Part shown: one piece after another, positions 23,088 through 34,547 of the stretch
Layout of the letters: each line of letters begins with the position of its first letter
Numbering within the stretch: the first letter of the stretch is position 1
DNA from: Rheum nobile
Lineage: Eukaryota > Streptophyta > Magnoliopsida > Caryophyllales > Polygonaceae
NCBI GenBank assembly: GCA_027886185.1
Contig: WOAB01000152.1
Location: forward strand, 1,071,001 to 1,135,000
Direction: 5' to 3'
DNA: 64,000 nt
Made by a program: the position numbers and the translations under genes
The notes under the pieces: model-generated
Told to the model about the DNA's origin: nothing
What the model saw: the letters and a program-made list of their open reading frames with translations, nothing else
Database searches by the model: none

Positions 23088-24385
23088 TGATAGGGGGGAT
23101 AGTCGTCGTACCCTTAATCAAAAGTAAATCCTAAAATCCTCACTAAACAAAGTATAGTAAGCAAGTCAGGGTCGATCCCACAGAGAAGGAAGGAATTCAA
23201 TGGTGGTAGCATACAATATCACAAAGGGGGGTTGTATGGTTGGTTGGTCACAAACGAAACAAACAAAGCAAAGTAGAATGGATGAAATATCAAGAGAGAA
23301 AAACACTTAGCCAAGTAATGTCCACATAAGTCATTCAAAGGTTGTTCATAGATTAAGTCATATCTTTCTATTCGGTTATTCCTATCCCGATCTTATGTAA
23401 ATTCAGAGGGAAACCTTCCACAAAGAACCCTTACCAATGAATAACCCTAGTACCACTAAAAGTTCAACCCAAAGGCAGCAATGCATATAAGAATTAACCA
23501 GGATACACAGAACGCTCGCTCAGATGCATTTACCATGTAATCAATTCCCACATAGATATAATCCACAGATACAGATAACAATCAATGCTTACTACTTATA
23601 CTAGAGCGTTAGCCCAACAGTTCCCTAGTATTAGCAATAAGAATGAAAGCAATAAACCTAGGTGATCAGTCTAGATAAACCAACAAACATTCAAATATGA
23701 ATTTGCTCAGAGAAAAGATATAACTCAATAGGATAGATAGATAGGAACAAAACCTCACAACCAGATGAACGAACTCATGCTTCCATTACCGGACTAAGCC
23801 AAAGAGGCTTAGCTCCTCATAGTCATGGTAGAAACTTCAAACGAAATAAACAACGATGAATGAAAAATGCAACTAAAGTGTGGATCCCTAACCCTAATGC
23901 ATAAGGAGAGTATTTATAGGGCCCTAACAAATGACCTAGCCCATTAAGAAAAATAACTGAAATAGAAATAAGAAAAGGGAAAAGAAAACTAAAAAGATCA
24001 TTCGGAATAAGTCCGAGCCTCTGCCGTGTCAGACCCGCGATCGCGGGTGGTGGACCTTGATCGCGGCCCATGTGGCTCCGCGCCCTTCAATCTCTCCGCG
24101 CCCGCAGAAAACTCTCGACATGCTCCGAGGCCCGTGATCGCGGTTAATGCTCGGCATTCTTGTCCTTTTCCTTGCACAAACCCGTCTCCTCTTCACTCCT
24201 TGGCATCTTCTCTTGATGGCTTCCTTCCTCAGTGTCTTCATGATATCCAAAGTAGCTCAAACACTTCCAAAAACACCAACTTCGCCTCCAAACGCCATAC
24301 ACAAGAATGTGTCTAAATCTACCCGAATGGCACCAATAAAACCTCTAATAACTCTTAGTTAAGTCCTACAGAGTAGTGCTTATCA
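23088..24385 (-). repeat. 5' LTR of element B
   Basis: This 1298-bp copy pairs with the LTR at 16285-17603. The two are very similar, with scattered substitutions. The 21-bp length difference is explained by one palindromic unit missing near 24130. High similarity of the pair indicates B is the youngest insertion in the nest. Confidence 0.92.
23911..23918 (-). promoter_or_regulatory. TATA box in the 5' LTR of element B
   Basis: On the minus strand the sequence reads CCCTATAAATACTCTCC, a near-ideal plant TATA box. The same box is kept in the other LTR at 17108-17115. It is the likely core promoter for the genomic transcript of element B. Confidence 0.65.
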
Positions 24386-24390
24386 CCTAC

Positions 24391-25253
24391 GCTCAGAGGG
24401 CCCAGTGACAAGGTCTAGGTCCAAGGCCATCGCCGTCGTCGCGTCACTTATCGCACGCGCCGTCGCCAGCCAAGGAAGCCAAGACGACAATCCAAGACTC
24501 GTCGTCCTCGCCACCATCGGAAGTGAAACAACGCGTTCTTCTGAAGACTTTGACACTTCGTCGTCTCTCGCGATGATCTCTTCAAGGCCTTCACCATGCT
24601 AGAAGTGTCACGCGTTCTTTTTAAGATATTATCTATATTTGGTATTTCCAGCATGTTTAGATAATTTCCTTTTATAACTTTACATAGTTTCCTTTTAAAG
24701 TGATTTAGATAGTTTCCTTTTAGTCATTATATCTTTTAGGGTTTGTGCCTTTTGCATGCTTGCATGGGCTAGCCCACGAGGTTCGACTCGGCCCATCCGA
24801 TGTCTCACCTCCCCTATTTATACCCGACTTTGTTAATGTTATTTCTTACGTTCAAATTAAAGTTCAAGGTTTTAAGTCGAGTGTTTATCCTCCTTTACTT
24901 GATTGGACGTCACCCTTATCCCTCTCATCCCCATTCACTCCGCCACCGACGCTACGGCAACCACTCGATCTCCCTCGAGTTTATCCCCTTCCGCAGTCGA
25001 TGCTACGACACCCACGACTTGTCTCTTCAAGTCGCCTAGTCTTCATCAAACCGCTTCCGCCACCGCTACCATCTTTCCACCAAATAGCTTCCATCACCAC
25101 CGAGATCCATTCATCGCGTTCTCCCGTAAGCGATCAACTACATCATCACGTTCCACAGCAGAATCACCACACCGAGTGACTTCTCAACCAAGACTAGATC
25201 CAAAGTCATCACCTTTGACAATTCGGCTTGTCATAGGAGGCAAGGACACATAA
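24391..25253 (+). repeat. 3' LTR of element A, second part
   Basis: After the second CCTAC the LTR of A resumes with GCTCAGAGGGCCCAGTG and runs to CACATAA, where the last bases should read CACATCA. The target duplication CGAGC (25254-25258) follows. Joined to 16229-16284 it gives 919 bp, matching the 5' LTR. Confidence 0.92.
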
Positions 25254-25517
25254 CGAGCCCCCACTCCATGGTGCGCCATCGGACCGGCATTGGCCTCCTT
25301 GGCATAGATTCGACGCCCTATACTACTATGCTCGGATGGACACTTGTGCAGTTGGACCCTCTCTTGGGTTTACTCAGATCCGGGCTTTTGATTACCATCT
25401 TCAAGTGTTATTTTATGTGGAGTTTTATGTTGTACAATTAGCTACCCCTCTTGCCCTCAATCTTGCCTGCATAGGACTTGTCGAATCAAGGACGATTTGA
25501 GGCTAAGTGGGGTAGAA
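25254..25517 (+). other. 3' internal end and polypurine tract of element E
   Basis: This resumes element E after the insertion of A. It ends GAGGCTAAGTGGGGTAGAA, a polypurine tract directly before the E 3' LTR. Earlier bases give no family match; TCGAATCAAGGACGATTTGA resembles the 3' untranslated end of plant gypsy elements. Confidence 0.65.
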
Positions 25518-26283
25518 TGATGACTCATGGCATGCGTACACTTGGAGGGACTTGGAGATGTTGGTTCGAGGGCTTATGAAGGTCAAGAGGACCATGATTC
25601 GGTGGGACGAGCCACCTTATCCACATATTGGCTCACTCACATGCAAGGGATGTTGCATGCGTATCCATAGTTTCTATTTTAAGACTTTCCATTTGTGGCA
25701 GTCTGTGAGACTGAATGTTTCTGCTTTGATATTTTTGGTATTTCTTAGCTACGCTATATTTAGTATTTCCTTTAATTTATTTTTTGACATAGGAGTAACT
25801 TTTGAAGAACTAGGGTCGGCCCCATAGGGGCGTGCCATCACTTTGCTTTTCTATCTTGTTTCCTCTATTTATACTATTGTTTTATCCAATAGAAAGATAG
25901 ATTGAATTTGAGAGTAACTTGGCTAAGTTACTTTCAAGGTTTTTCAGTCCAAAACTTAATCTTTTCCAGAAGATTAATCCTTCAAACAATCAAAACTTTT
26001 CTATTCCACAATTCGGAGTTCATTCAACTGAAACCCTAATTCGCGGCAGCCTCTGCGATTGATTTGGAATCGCCATAACTTTTGATTCCCTGATCCAAAC
26101 GTGCTGAAATTTGGAAAAGTTCAAGTAGAATTCCGGATCTTTAATCTCAGGTTGAAACCATTCAATTCCGACATTGGATCAGAAAGTTATACTTCTCCAA
26201 AGACGGGACCAAAAATAGAGATCTCTTGTGCGCCAAGACGAGTTCTTTCCATCCAAGAACGTGACAACCAAGTGATTTCACCA
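25518..26283 (+). repeat. 3' LTR of element E
   Basis: This second copy of the E LTR starts TGATGACTCATGGCATGCG and ends near GTGATTTCACCA, where the 5' copy has GTGATTTCACATCA, so its last bases are altered. The copia sequence GGAAACCTTTTAAAGCAG follows at once. No clean 5-bp target duplication with 2689-2693 (GCAGT) is visible at the altered end. Confidence 0.8.
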
Positions 26284-27805
26284 GGAAACCTTTTAAAGCA
26301 GTAACTTAAAGGAAATCATGATTACTTGAGTTAATACATAGTGACCTGGCTTATTTTAGGAATACTGAGAGTAAAGGAGGAAAACAATATGATATCACAT
26401 TTGTAGATGATTACTCTAGATATAATAAGGTCTATTTACTTCAATCTAAAGATGAGGATGTAAGAATTTTTTTAGTTTATAAAAGTGGAAAACCAATTAG
26501 ATCGGAAAATAAAAAGATTTAGATCTGATAGAGGTGGTGAGTATGAGACTAATTCACTTAAGAGATTCTGTGAAGAAAATGGTATTATATATGAGACCAC
26601 AACCCCATATACACCTCAACAGAATGGTATAGCAAAGAGGAAAAACCAGATTTTAAAAGTAATGATGAATGTCATGCTTATTAGTTCTGCTTTACCTGAT
26701 TTTATGTGGGGTGAAACTATTTTATCTACTAATCATGTTTTAAACAAAATGCCTCATGACAACTTAGGAGTAACCCCTTAAGAATTATGGGGAGGCTATG
26801 CACTTAACTTGTCATATTTGAAAGTGTCGGGTGTTTAGCTAAGGTTGTATTTTATGTGTTTAAACGTGAAAATATTGGACCTTGAACATTTGATTGTGTG
26901 TTTATAGGCTATACTGATAGAAGTTCAACTTACAGATTCATGTGTCTAAATGATTGAACTATATGTGAATATCGTGATGCGGAATTTTTGGAGTATATTT
27001 ATCCTAAGTATATTCATGATGTGTCTACTCTTGTAATTCATGCATCTTCTGTTATGCATGCATCTACATCTAAGTCCTACTGAACCTAGGAGGAGTAAAA
27101 GGCAGAGAACTGAAATTATCATTGGTCCTGATTTTGTGGCTTCTTTTCTAATAGAACATAAAAAAACATAGATATACTAGATAAGTCTATGATATCCATT
27201 CATATGGTTGAAGAAGATCATATAACATATGAAGTGGCCATGAGTTCTATTGATAGTAGTTTCTGGAAGATGCTACTAATAGTGACTTAGATTCGATCAT
27301 GTCTAATCAAACATGGGATAATATTGACTTGCCTAGAGATAGTAAGGCCGTTTGATGCAAATGGATTATCAAGAAAAAGTTGAAAACTGATGGCTCTATA
27401 GAAAGATATAAGGCAAGACTTGTTATTAAGTGGTTCACCCAAAACATGGTATTGATTATTTTGACACTTACTCACATGTGACTAAAATCTCTACTATTTG
27501 TGCTTTGCTAGCTTTAGCTTCTGCTCATAATTTGCTAGTATATCAGATGGATGTGAATACGACATTTTTAAATGGCGATTTAGATGATTATATATATATA
27601 TATATTCAACAACCTCCAGGGTCTGAGACTTATGGACAAAAGCATAAGGTGTGTAAGCTACAAAAATCCTTATATGGTTTGAAACAAGCACCGAACAATG
27701 GTATGTAAATTTTCATAATACTAATTTAAGCTTTGGATTTTGTGTGAATGCTTCTGGTGCATGTGTGTACTCTAAATTGGATCATGGAAAATGTGTGATT
27801 ATAAG
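26284..27805 (+). pseudogene. Ty1/copia integrase and RT remnant (element G, part 2)
   Basis: The sequence resumes the copia polyprotein with KPFKAVT and LIHSDLAYFRN. The integrase core shows FVDDYSRYNKVYLL and RSDRGGEYETNSL, but the third catalytic site reads QQNGIAKRKNQ where glutamate is expected before RKN, so it has become lysine. The RT follows with YFDTYSHVTKISTICALLAL, YQMDVNTTFLNGDL and KVCKLQKSLYGLKQAP. It stops near 27805, before the YVDD catalytic box. A (TA)n tract lies at 27590-27603. Many stops show long inactivity. Confidence 0.82.
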
Positions 27806-28085
27806 CCCCAAAAGTGTATCTATAAGACTCAAAGTGCATATATAAGCATTTTTTTAACATCACATAGAGTATAAAAAAGTGCATCCCTAATATGCTAAAG
27901 TGCATGTGGTAATATGTAAATGTGCATGTTTAACATGTATATGAAAAGTTCACATTTTAGCTAGTGTATATGTTTGTATAATGTTGAAGTGCATGTTAGC
28001 ATGATAAAGTGCATCTTTAACATGTTAAAAGTGCATGTTTAGTATGCTAAAAAGTGTATCTACAAGTATATTAAAGTACAGTCCT
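27806..28085. repeat. AT-rich region of GTGCAT-type imperfect repeats
   Basis: Imperfect units resembling AAAGTGCATGTTTAACATGT recur about ten times in 270 bases, with a few more at 28405-28470. Unit length and sequence are too variable for a clean satellite. It starts exactly where the copia RT homology stops, so an insertion or rearrangement probably truncated the RT. Confidence 0.45.
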
Positions 28086-28330
28086 AAATGCAGTTCAAGG
28101 TATATGAGATACCCCTTGGGAGATCGACATGATTATCAAAGATACAAGAAGATTATTTGCTTACTTTGAGGATGTTAAAATCCAACACTGCTATCGCGAA
28201 GCTAATTAGATGGCAAACTTTCTAGCTTCCCAAGACTGTGATATAGAGACATTACGTTTACTAGGTCATATTAGTAGTTGTTAACAACAGACCCCTTCAC
28301 CTTATGTTGAAGGTTTTTCATATGATTATC
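28086..28330 (+). pseudogene. Fragment of a non-LTR-type RNase H domain
   Basis: A broken frame reads IIKDTRRLFAYFEDVKIQHC, then YREAN, a stop, MANFLASQDCD. The pattern of a hydrophobic helix, then a YREAN-x-x-ADFLA-like motif, is typical of the C-terminal RNase H-like domain (RVT_3 type) of plant LINE-related and host proteins. Only about 60 codons are left. It could equally be a fragment of a host RNase H-like protein. Confidence 0.45.
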
Positions 28331-29001
28331 CGAAATGATAATTTAGGTTGGTCCTTTGAGTCATTTCTTAGAAAGGCAACCTAGTTCTTAACTATGTATG
28401 AAAAAAATATTTTAAAGTGTATATTTAGTATTCTAAAATAAAGTGCATGTGTTAGTATGTTAAAGTACAAAAACAAATAAATACAAAAACACATTATTAA
28501 TAAAGTTTGTTGTATTTATAAGTTTAACACTCCATGAGTTATTATCCTACCTCTTCATTCCGTAGATTTAGTAGCCTAAACCTCTTTCTTTCAAACTCTA
28601 ATTAAGGATGTATAATTTTTGGAAATCCCCTCGCATATACGGAGAAGTTAATTCATGATGTATACAAAGACAACAATAGGGTTTGATCTTATGTAAATTT
28701 ACTTACTAGGTCTGTCTCTTACTTTTGTCAAAATTGTTCCAATTCTATGTAGAATAATTTTTTGGATATTGAATTAGGGTCTGTTTATAAACAAAAAAAG
28801 TGTTTTTTTTTAATTTTGCACAAATTCCCATTTCTTACAAATTTCAAAAACTTTTTTTTCACAAAAAACACATTATAAACAATAAATACCTTCTACCAAA
28901 CAAACCCTTAAATACAAAAAAAATCTCTTTTATGAAAACATAATCCTAAAAAATATGCTTAAATCTTATATAAAGCTTAAAATCTATAAATAAATATTCA
29001 G
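28331..29001. other. AT-rich sequence without a recognised feature
   Basis: I see no open frame with family resemblance, RNA gene or terminal repeat in this stretch. It contains A/T homopolymers and a few GTGCAT-like units at its left end. Confidence 0.5.
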
Positions 29002-29180
29002 TTTTTCTAGTGTGTGTCCATGGGCACATGCTAACAAGCTTAAATAGGAAATTTATCTTCAAAATATTCCCTAATAGAGAATTGATAAATCCTTAGCAAA
29101 CAAGATTAAACTAGTTGCTAACTAAATAATTGCTAAAAAAGGAGTTCTTAGAGTGTGCCCATGGACACACACTAGAAAAA
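29002..29180. mobile_element. Small inverted-repeat transposable element (MITE)
   Basis: The left end TTTTTCTAGTGTGTGTCCAT and the right end, read in reverse complement, are the same for about 27 bases (through GGGCACA). The enclosed 179 bp has no coding capacity. If the repeat is taken to start at GTGTG, both sides are flanked by TA, which would fit a Tc1/mariner-type MITE. The family assignment is uncertain. Confidence 0.6.
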
Positions 29181-29569
29181 AACCATAAATAATATCTAAT
29201 AAAACCTCTCCAAAACTACGTAGTAGGTTTAAAACACTGATACTACTATAGGATTATTACTAAAGAATGAGATAAATCGTCATTACAAAAAGTAAAAAGA
29301 AGAGGCTTATATGCAAATAGCCAGAAATCAAGTTTTCCTTCTTTGACATCAAAAATCAAATGAACGATCCAACTTGTTAAATTAAGAAAGTATACACATA
29401 AGTCTTGAACTGGGCTGCAGTTGCCGTTGTTAGTCATAGAGGATAATCTCTTTGGGCCCAAAGCCCAGTTGCTTTACCCATCGAATTCAGTAATTGTTTT
29501 GGTTTTTGAAAGGCTGTATTTTTTTTGTTATCCAACTATATATGATATTGCCCCCTACACGAATCTAGA

Positions 29570-30152
29570 TATATATAGAGGGGTGCTCGGGAGAGAAACG
29601 GCTCCTACGAGAACCACGGTGAGGAGCACCGTTCTCACGACACATGACAGGACGTCATTACTTTGTTTTTTTAGAAAAAAAATAGACTTTTTTTTAACAA
29701 TGTTTTTAGTTTGTAGACATTTTTTCATTTTTTAACTATTTTTTGGGGCAATTTTTTTCATCTAACAAAACTTTTCTTTAAATGTACATCATATCATAAA
29801 AGAAAATACACATCATGTTATAATAAAATGTACATCAACGTTATAATCAAATACACATCAATGTTATACCCAAAATACACATCAACGTTATACTTAGATG
29901 CACATAAAACTGTTTTGTCTAAAGCACGAGTCAATTAGTAAAAAAAGGAAAAAAAAAAACCGAAAAAATTAAGAATAAGTAAAAAAAAAAAAAAAAAGTG
30001 AGCATGTGGCATCACGTGGTATTGAGTGTGAGATTGATTCTCTTTTTAAATGGGTCTCACTTTAGTACATGCCACATGTCACACTAAGGGTGATTCTCAC
30101 TTTATTGCTCTCACCTAAGGAAGAGTTCTCATGTGAAACACTTCCTATACAT
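29570..30152. mobile_element. Possible non-autonomous DNA element with imperfect terminal repeats
   Basis: The left edge ATATATATAGAGGGGTGCTC and the reverse complement of the right edge (ATATGTATAGGAAGTGTTTC) are alike over about 45 bases with gaps. The interior has no gene but includes a short tandem array and a poly-A tract. Boundaries and class are not proven; a Helitron-like end is an alternative. Confidence 0.3.
29778..29915. repeat. Short tandem array, unit about 24 bp
   Basis: Four to five imperfect units of the form AATACACATCAACGTTATAC lie head to tail. Units differ at a few bases and in spacer length. The array lies inside the putative element at 29570-30152. Confidence 0.65.
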
Positions 30153-31459
30153 ATTGTATATTTTAATATTAATTAATTTATAATTTTATAAAACTTAACA
30201 TGTATAATAAATATAGAATAAAAAAATATTATATAAACATTATTAATTTATTAAGCATTTAAAAGAAGATTGAAAACCAAATCTAAATCTACTTTGTGTG
30301 AAATTAAGGGGTACCTAATAGATAAATGAATATCTTTATCAAATTCGAAAATATTGTTTTAGTGATAAAGTGAGTTAAATTAATAAACATGACCCACCTA
30401 GGTAGTGCTCAAAAAATATAATATATGGAAATATAGAATTTACAAAGGAAATTAAGTGTAAACAATATTTAGTTTATCGACCCAATGGATCGAAATTAAG
30501 TAATGGTAACTAAGAGTAACATAACCATAAATAAATACAATTATATTATAAACAATAAATTTAAAAAATGAAAACAATAATAAGAAATTTGAAAAACAAT
30601 AATTTATGATTAACTTGATTACTGTAAAAATTAAATTTACTATAAAATTTTAATATTTACGATTATGTGGTTAAGATATTCTTGTAATAATATAATGTTA
30701 GTTTTAAAAGAGTAATTTTTGTAACAAAGGCCGACACATAGGCCAAATGAATAAGAGGTTAACACATAAGTGAGAGGTTCCACCTTTAGTATATATAATA
30801 AAATAATAGCATATGATTTCGTCCTCTGCACAGATTTGGTTTAATATAAAATATATACGATGAACAACTTCTTAGCCGTACAAAACTAAACCATGTACAA
30901 ATGTAAATCAAATAAAAATATATATTATAAAAACAAAATCAATCATATTTCGATGAGATTGATTTTTATTAAACTAAAATGACTGAATTTTATTATTAAT
31001 CCCAAATTATTATTATAAAACAAAGCAAAATGAATATGATGTGGTGAAGTTATTGCAGAAAAATTGAATTAAATAATTAGAATAAGATTATGTGATTAAG
31101 ATATTTTAGTAATGATTTAATTATTGATAAGTTTCATATAGGTAAAATAAATGATTTTATTTTATTCAGTGGTAAACCTATTATTAACACATGACACTTT
31201 TTTGAATTGTTATAATAGGGTTTCTAATGTGACATCATTTAGAGGTCCACGTAAGCAAAATGAATGAATGACTGACAAGTATGCACGAAGCTTCTCCTTT
31301 CACATATAAGTTAGCATATGATCTAGTGCCTCGCATAAGTTTGGTTAAATATAAAGAATATAATTCTTATTAATCAATAAGTAAAATATATAATAAAACT
31401 ATATTGTGTAAACTAAATCAATCAGTAAGCATATGATCTAGTGCCTTGCACAAGTTTTG
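30153..31459. other. AT-rich sequence with a dispersed short repeat
   Basis: No gene was recognised. A sequence like TAGCATATGATCTAGTGCCT, followed by a GCATAAGTTTGGTTAAATAT-like stretch, occurs near 30807 and 31313, and in part near 31429. This suggests remnants of one small repeat family. Confidence 0.4.
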
Positions 31460-32375
31460 CTTGTTGTTAGATTGTAGTGTCAACATTTGGGTTGTTGAAC
31501 ACTCTTGTGTTGCAAGACTTGGAAAAGGAGAAAACTTTCAACCTTTCTCTCATGGTTCAATGATTACTCAAGGGTTTGATAGAATGATGGTAATTCTTAC
31601 ACATTCTCCTTATTTCTTGTTTTGTTGTTCATTGTTTGCATGTGTTTGATGGTTGATTTGATGTTTTTTGCCATGTTCATGTAATTCATGAGTGAGTAAT
31701 TTATTATGTTGGGATTGAGAGTAGCCCAATGGTGATTATGTGATGAATTCATGAAGTTCTCTATTTGGTTGAATGAATTTTGGTTTACTTCTCAAATCTT
31801 ACACACCAAGTGTTTGTGAAAATACCTAGCTAGTATTTTTACATGTAAATGTTGAATATGCATTGAAAGATGATATATGACATTGGAACCACAAGATTTT
31901 ACCTAGGACTTTAGGACCAAGAAAGTAGGCTAATTTTCCTATTGGTTGTGTGAATTCTCATTATGCTTAATAAATCTAATCTTGCGTTAATTACAACAAA
32001 AGTAGGAATTAAGTAGGATTAGACTAGTTCTCTTATACCTTGAAAGAGGGTGAGAGATATGTTATGACATTTGACCATTGGAGACCATTACTTGCAACCT
32101 TAGAGATTTATTTGTTTATTATTACCTGATCTCATTTGTGGTGAACTCCAATACTAGCTTTTCATCATTCAATTAACGCAAATCTTGCTTTTATCATTTT
32201 AGTTAGCTCTAGACTTGATGTTTCTTGTTAATTTTATAAAATTAAAACCAAAAACTCCACATCTCTTGTTTGATCTAGATTATTGGTTTGTTTAAAATTG
32301 ATGATCAATGAGTGATCCCTTGGATTCGATATCTTTTATGATGCTCGATAATACCGTGCACTTGGGGGCCTATCA
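31460..32375 (+). repeat. Degenerate LTR-like remnant
   Basis: The right edge (CTTGGATTCGATATC ... CTTGGGGGCCTATCA) resembles the end of Athila/Tat-type LTRs, where a CCCTGTGGATTCGACC-like sequence precedes a terminal TATCA. The body has no coding capacity. I could not find a matching left end or second copy, so the start is a guess. Confidence 0.35.
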
Positions 32376-33600
32376 TGTAGTACATATGAGCCTTTATTTT
32401 AATACATATGAACCTCTAGTTTACTAATTGTGAACCTCAAACATAGTTTATTGTTATCAATCATGCACCTTGTTACGTTTAGAATGCATGTTGTCAAATG
32501 TGGACCTTTTTATATTAAGTATGAACCTTGAGTAACTAAATATGAACCTTGGTCTATATAGTTCATATATACAACTTTGAGCAAGTTCATATTTGAGCAC
32601 ATTTCTCATTGGTATATGGGGTTTATATGGTACATGTACAACATTCATGAAAGTCATATAAGGTTCATATTTATTCTTCAAAAAACTACATCTTATTTGT
32701 ATATTGTGCACCATAAAAAAAACTAGACTACATATATTATCATCTAAGGTTCATCTAATAGCATCAATGTTCATATCATAGAATAAGGATGTTTAAACAT
32801 CAATCCGTAATTCTTAGGTATAAATGAGGACAATTATGGGCCACTAGATCAAGGAGAGGGGAGGGCTAAGATTAAAAGGGGGTATAAGTGGCACGGTGAC
32901 ATTTTCGTAATTATCGAGTTTTTTTTTTAAGCCCAATTTCTTGTTTGCTTCTGAACGCATTGTGCTAATGTACCAAGGTTCATAAACATTATACTATAGG
33001 TTCACAAACTTTATACAAGAGGTTCACAAACTTTACACTAGAGGTTTACAAACTAACTTTATACTAAGGTTCACAAACCTTAAGGAAGAGATTCCCAAAC
33101 TTATAATTGGGCTCACAATAGTTAATAAAATGAATGTTTACTATGTTTATTAAATGTGAACCTTTAATATATTAAGTATGAACTTGTAGTGTACGTACTA
33201 AGTATACATATGAACCTTTAGTTTGATACATATGAACCTCTAATATACTAACTATGAACCTCAAACATAGTTTATAGTGATCAACCATGCATCTTTTTAC
33301 ATTTATTATGCACATTATCAAATTTGAACATTTATTATATTAAGTACGAACCTTGGTCTATATAGCTCCTATATACAACATTGGTCTGTTGGTGTCTGGG
33401 GTTCATATGTTATATATCTATGCTCATGTATGTCATCTATAGTTCATCTTTATTCTTCTAAAATTTACATCTTATTTTCCATATTGTACACCATAAAAAC
33501 TAAACTAGATTTCATATATTATCATCTAAATTTTGTATTTAATAACATCAAGGTTCATTTTGAAGAATAAGATTGTTTACGGACCATTTTGTATTCAAAA
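32376..33600. repeat. Diverged direct duplication rich in GTTCATA motifs
   Basis: About 400 bases at 32376-32790 recur in the same order and orientation at 33190-33570. Both copies contain ACATATGAACCTCTA, AACCTCAAACATAGTTTAT, CCTTGGTCTATATAG and TTGCACCATAAAAA-like segments. The copies are well diverged. The intervening 400 bases also carry GGTTCACAAACTTTA units. No coding sequence was seen. Confidence 0.5.
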
Positions 33601-33951
33601 TGGCGTACTAGACAATACAATAGAAGTCTTATGTTCTTCAATAGAAACATGAGAGTAATGAGTTATTGACAAACAAAAAACCTAGAAAAAAGCAACAAAA
33701 GAAATAAAAGGAACATCAAGATTAGCAAAATAATAAGCCATAAAAGAATAAGCCACTTATGGTTCTAGAGTGGTGACAATCTGCTGAATAGAGAATGATG
33801 GAGGTCCAGAGAAATGCCACATGAAAATATTGTGAACTTCAACAACAGAATAGGACGAAAACAAGAAGCACGAGAATGTCACCAAAGCATCCGACTTAGA
33901 AGTTCATCACATTGTTTGGAAACATCAGCAACGTTTGATGGGAGAAGGTGT

Positions 33952-34547
33952 TGTTGAAGGCAAATTTAACAATTTCTAGTCATGAAATCAATCCCAACTG
34001 GATAATTTAACCTTATAATTATCGAAAGTAAGATTGAATCACTAACCTTGATCCATCTTCGTTAGCCTTTTCAAAGAACAATTTCTTAGTTGTTTTTCTT
34101 CTCCTTGCCTTTGCCTTAATTTCGCTTCACGATATATTGAAATCCTTAATCTTTTTCTCTTTTTGATTTCTTAATTAGAAGAGACAAACTCTTTTCTTGT
34201 CATTTTCCTCTTGTGGAACCTCACACACATGATCAACATTAGCAAAATGCTAGTTACTTCCTCCTTTTATAGTTAGACCAATGGAATAACTAAATCTCTA
34301 ATGAGTAACTAACTCATTTATATGTATCTATAATGAGAAAGAGATGTATATGACGTATAGCCAAGAGGAGAAGCATATTAATAATTGTTATAAAACTCTC
34401 GGATTCTAACGACTTTAATCGATACCGATCCATCATGGTGTCATCTTTTATGTTATAATCCCAACATATAATATGAACATATTCTTCATAATTAAACTGA
34501 AAGACATATAGGCCACATAGAATGTTTCTATGATAAATATTCTAACA
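33952..34547 (-). repeat. Probable copia LTR, minus strand
   Basis: On the minus strand the sequence starts TGTTAGAATATTTATCATAG, a typical copia LTR opening, preceded by AAGTGGAAGAA, a good polypurine tract (plus-strand 34548-34558). The far end may be GCCTTCAACA (33952 onward), matching TGTT/AACA termini. No second copy was found, so this is a truncated or rearranged element. Confidence 0.5.

Larger units (their letters stand above)
16285..24385 (-). mobile_element. Complete non-autonomous Athila-type element B
   Basis: This 8.1-kb element lies on the minus strand between 5-bp duplications CCTAC (16280-16284, 24386-24390). It has two LTRs (1319 and 1298 bp), a tRNA-Asp-type primer-binding site, gag, protease, a long palindrome-rich spacer, and a two-part 3' ORF. 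There is no reverse transcriptase, RNase H or integrase sequence between the protease and the 3' ORF. It must therefore have moved with enzymes from another element; a D-like element is the natural candidate, since D shares its order, primer site, post-pol hairpin and 3' ORF. Confidence 0.9.

Noticed and set aside
30640..30831. 63-codon minus-strand frame in AT-rich DNA
   Set aside because: Composition is that of random AT-rich sequence and there is no recognisable motif or signal.
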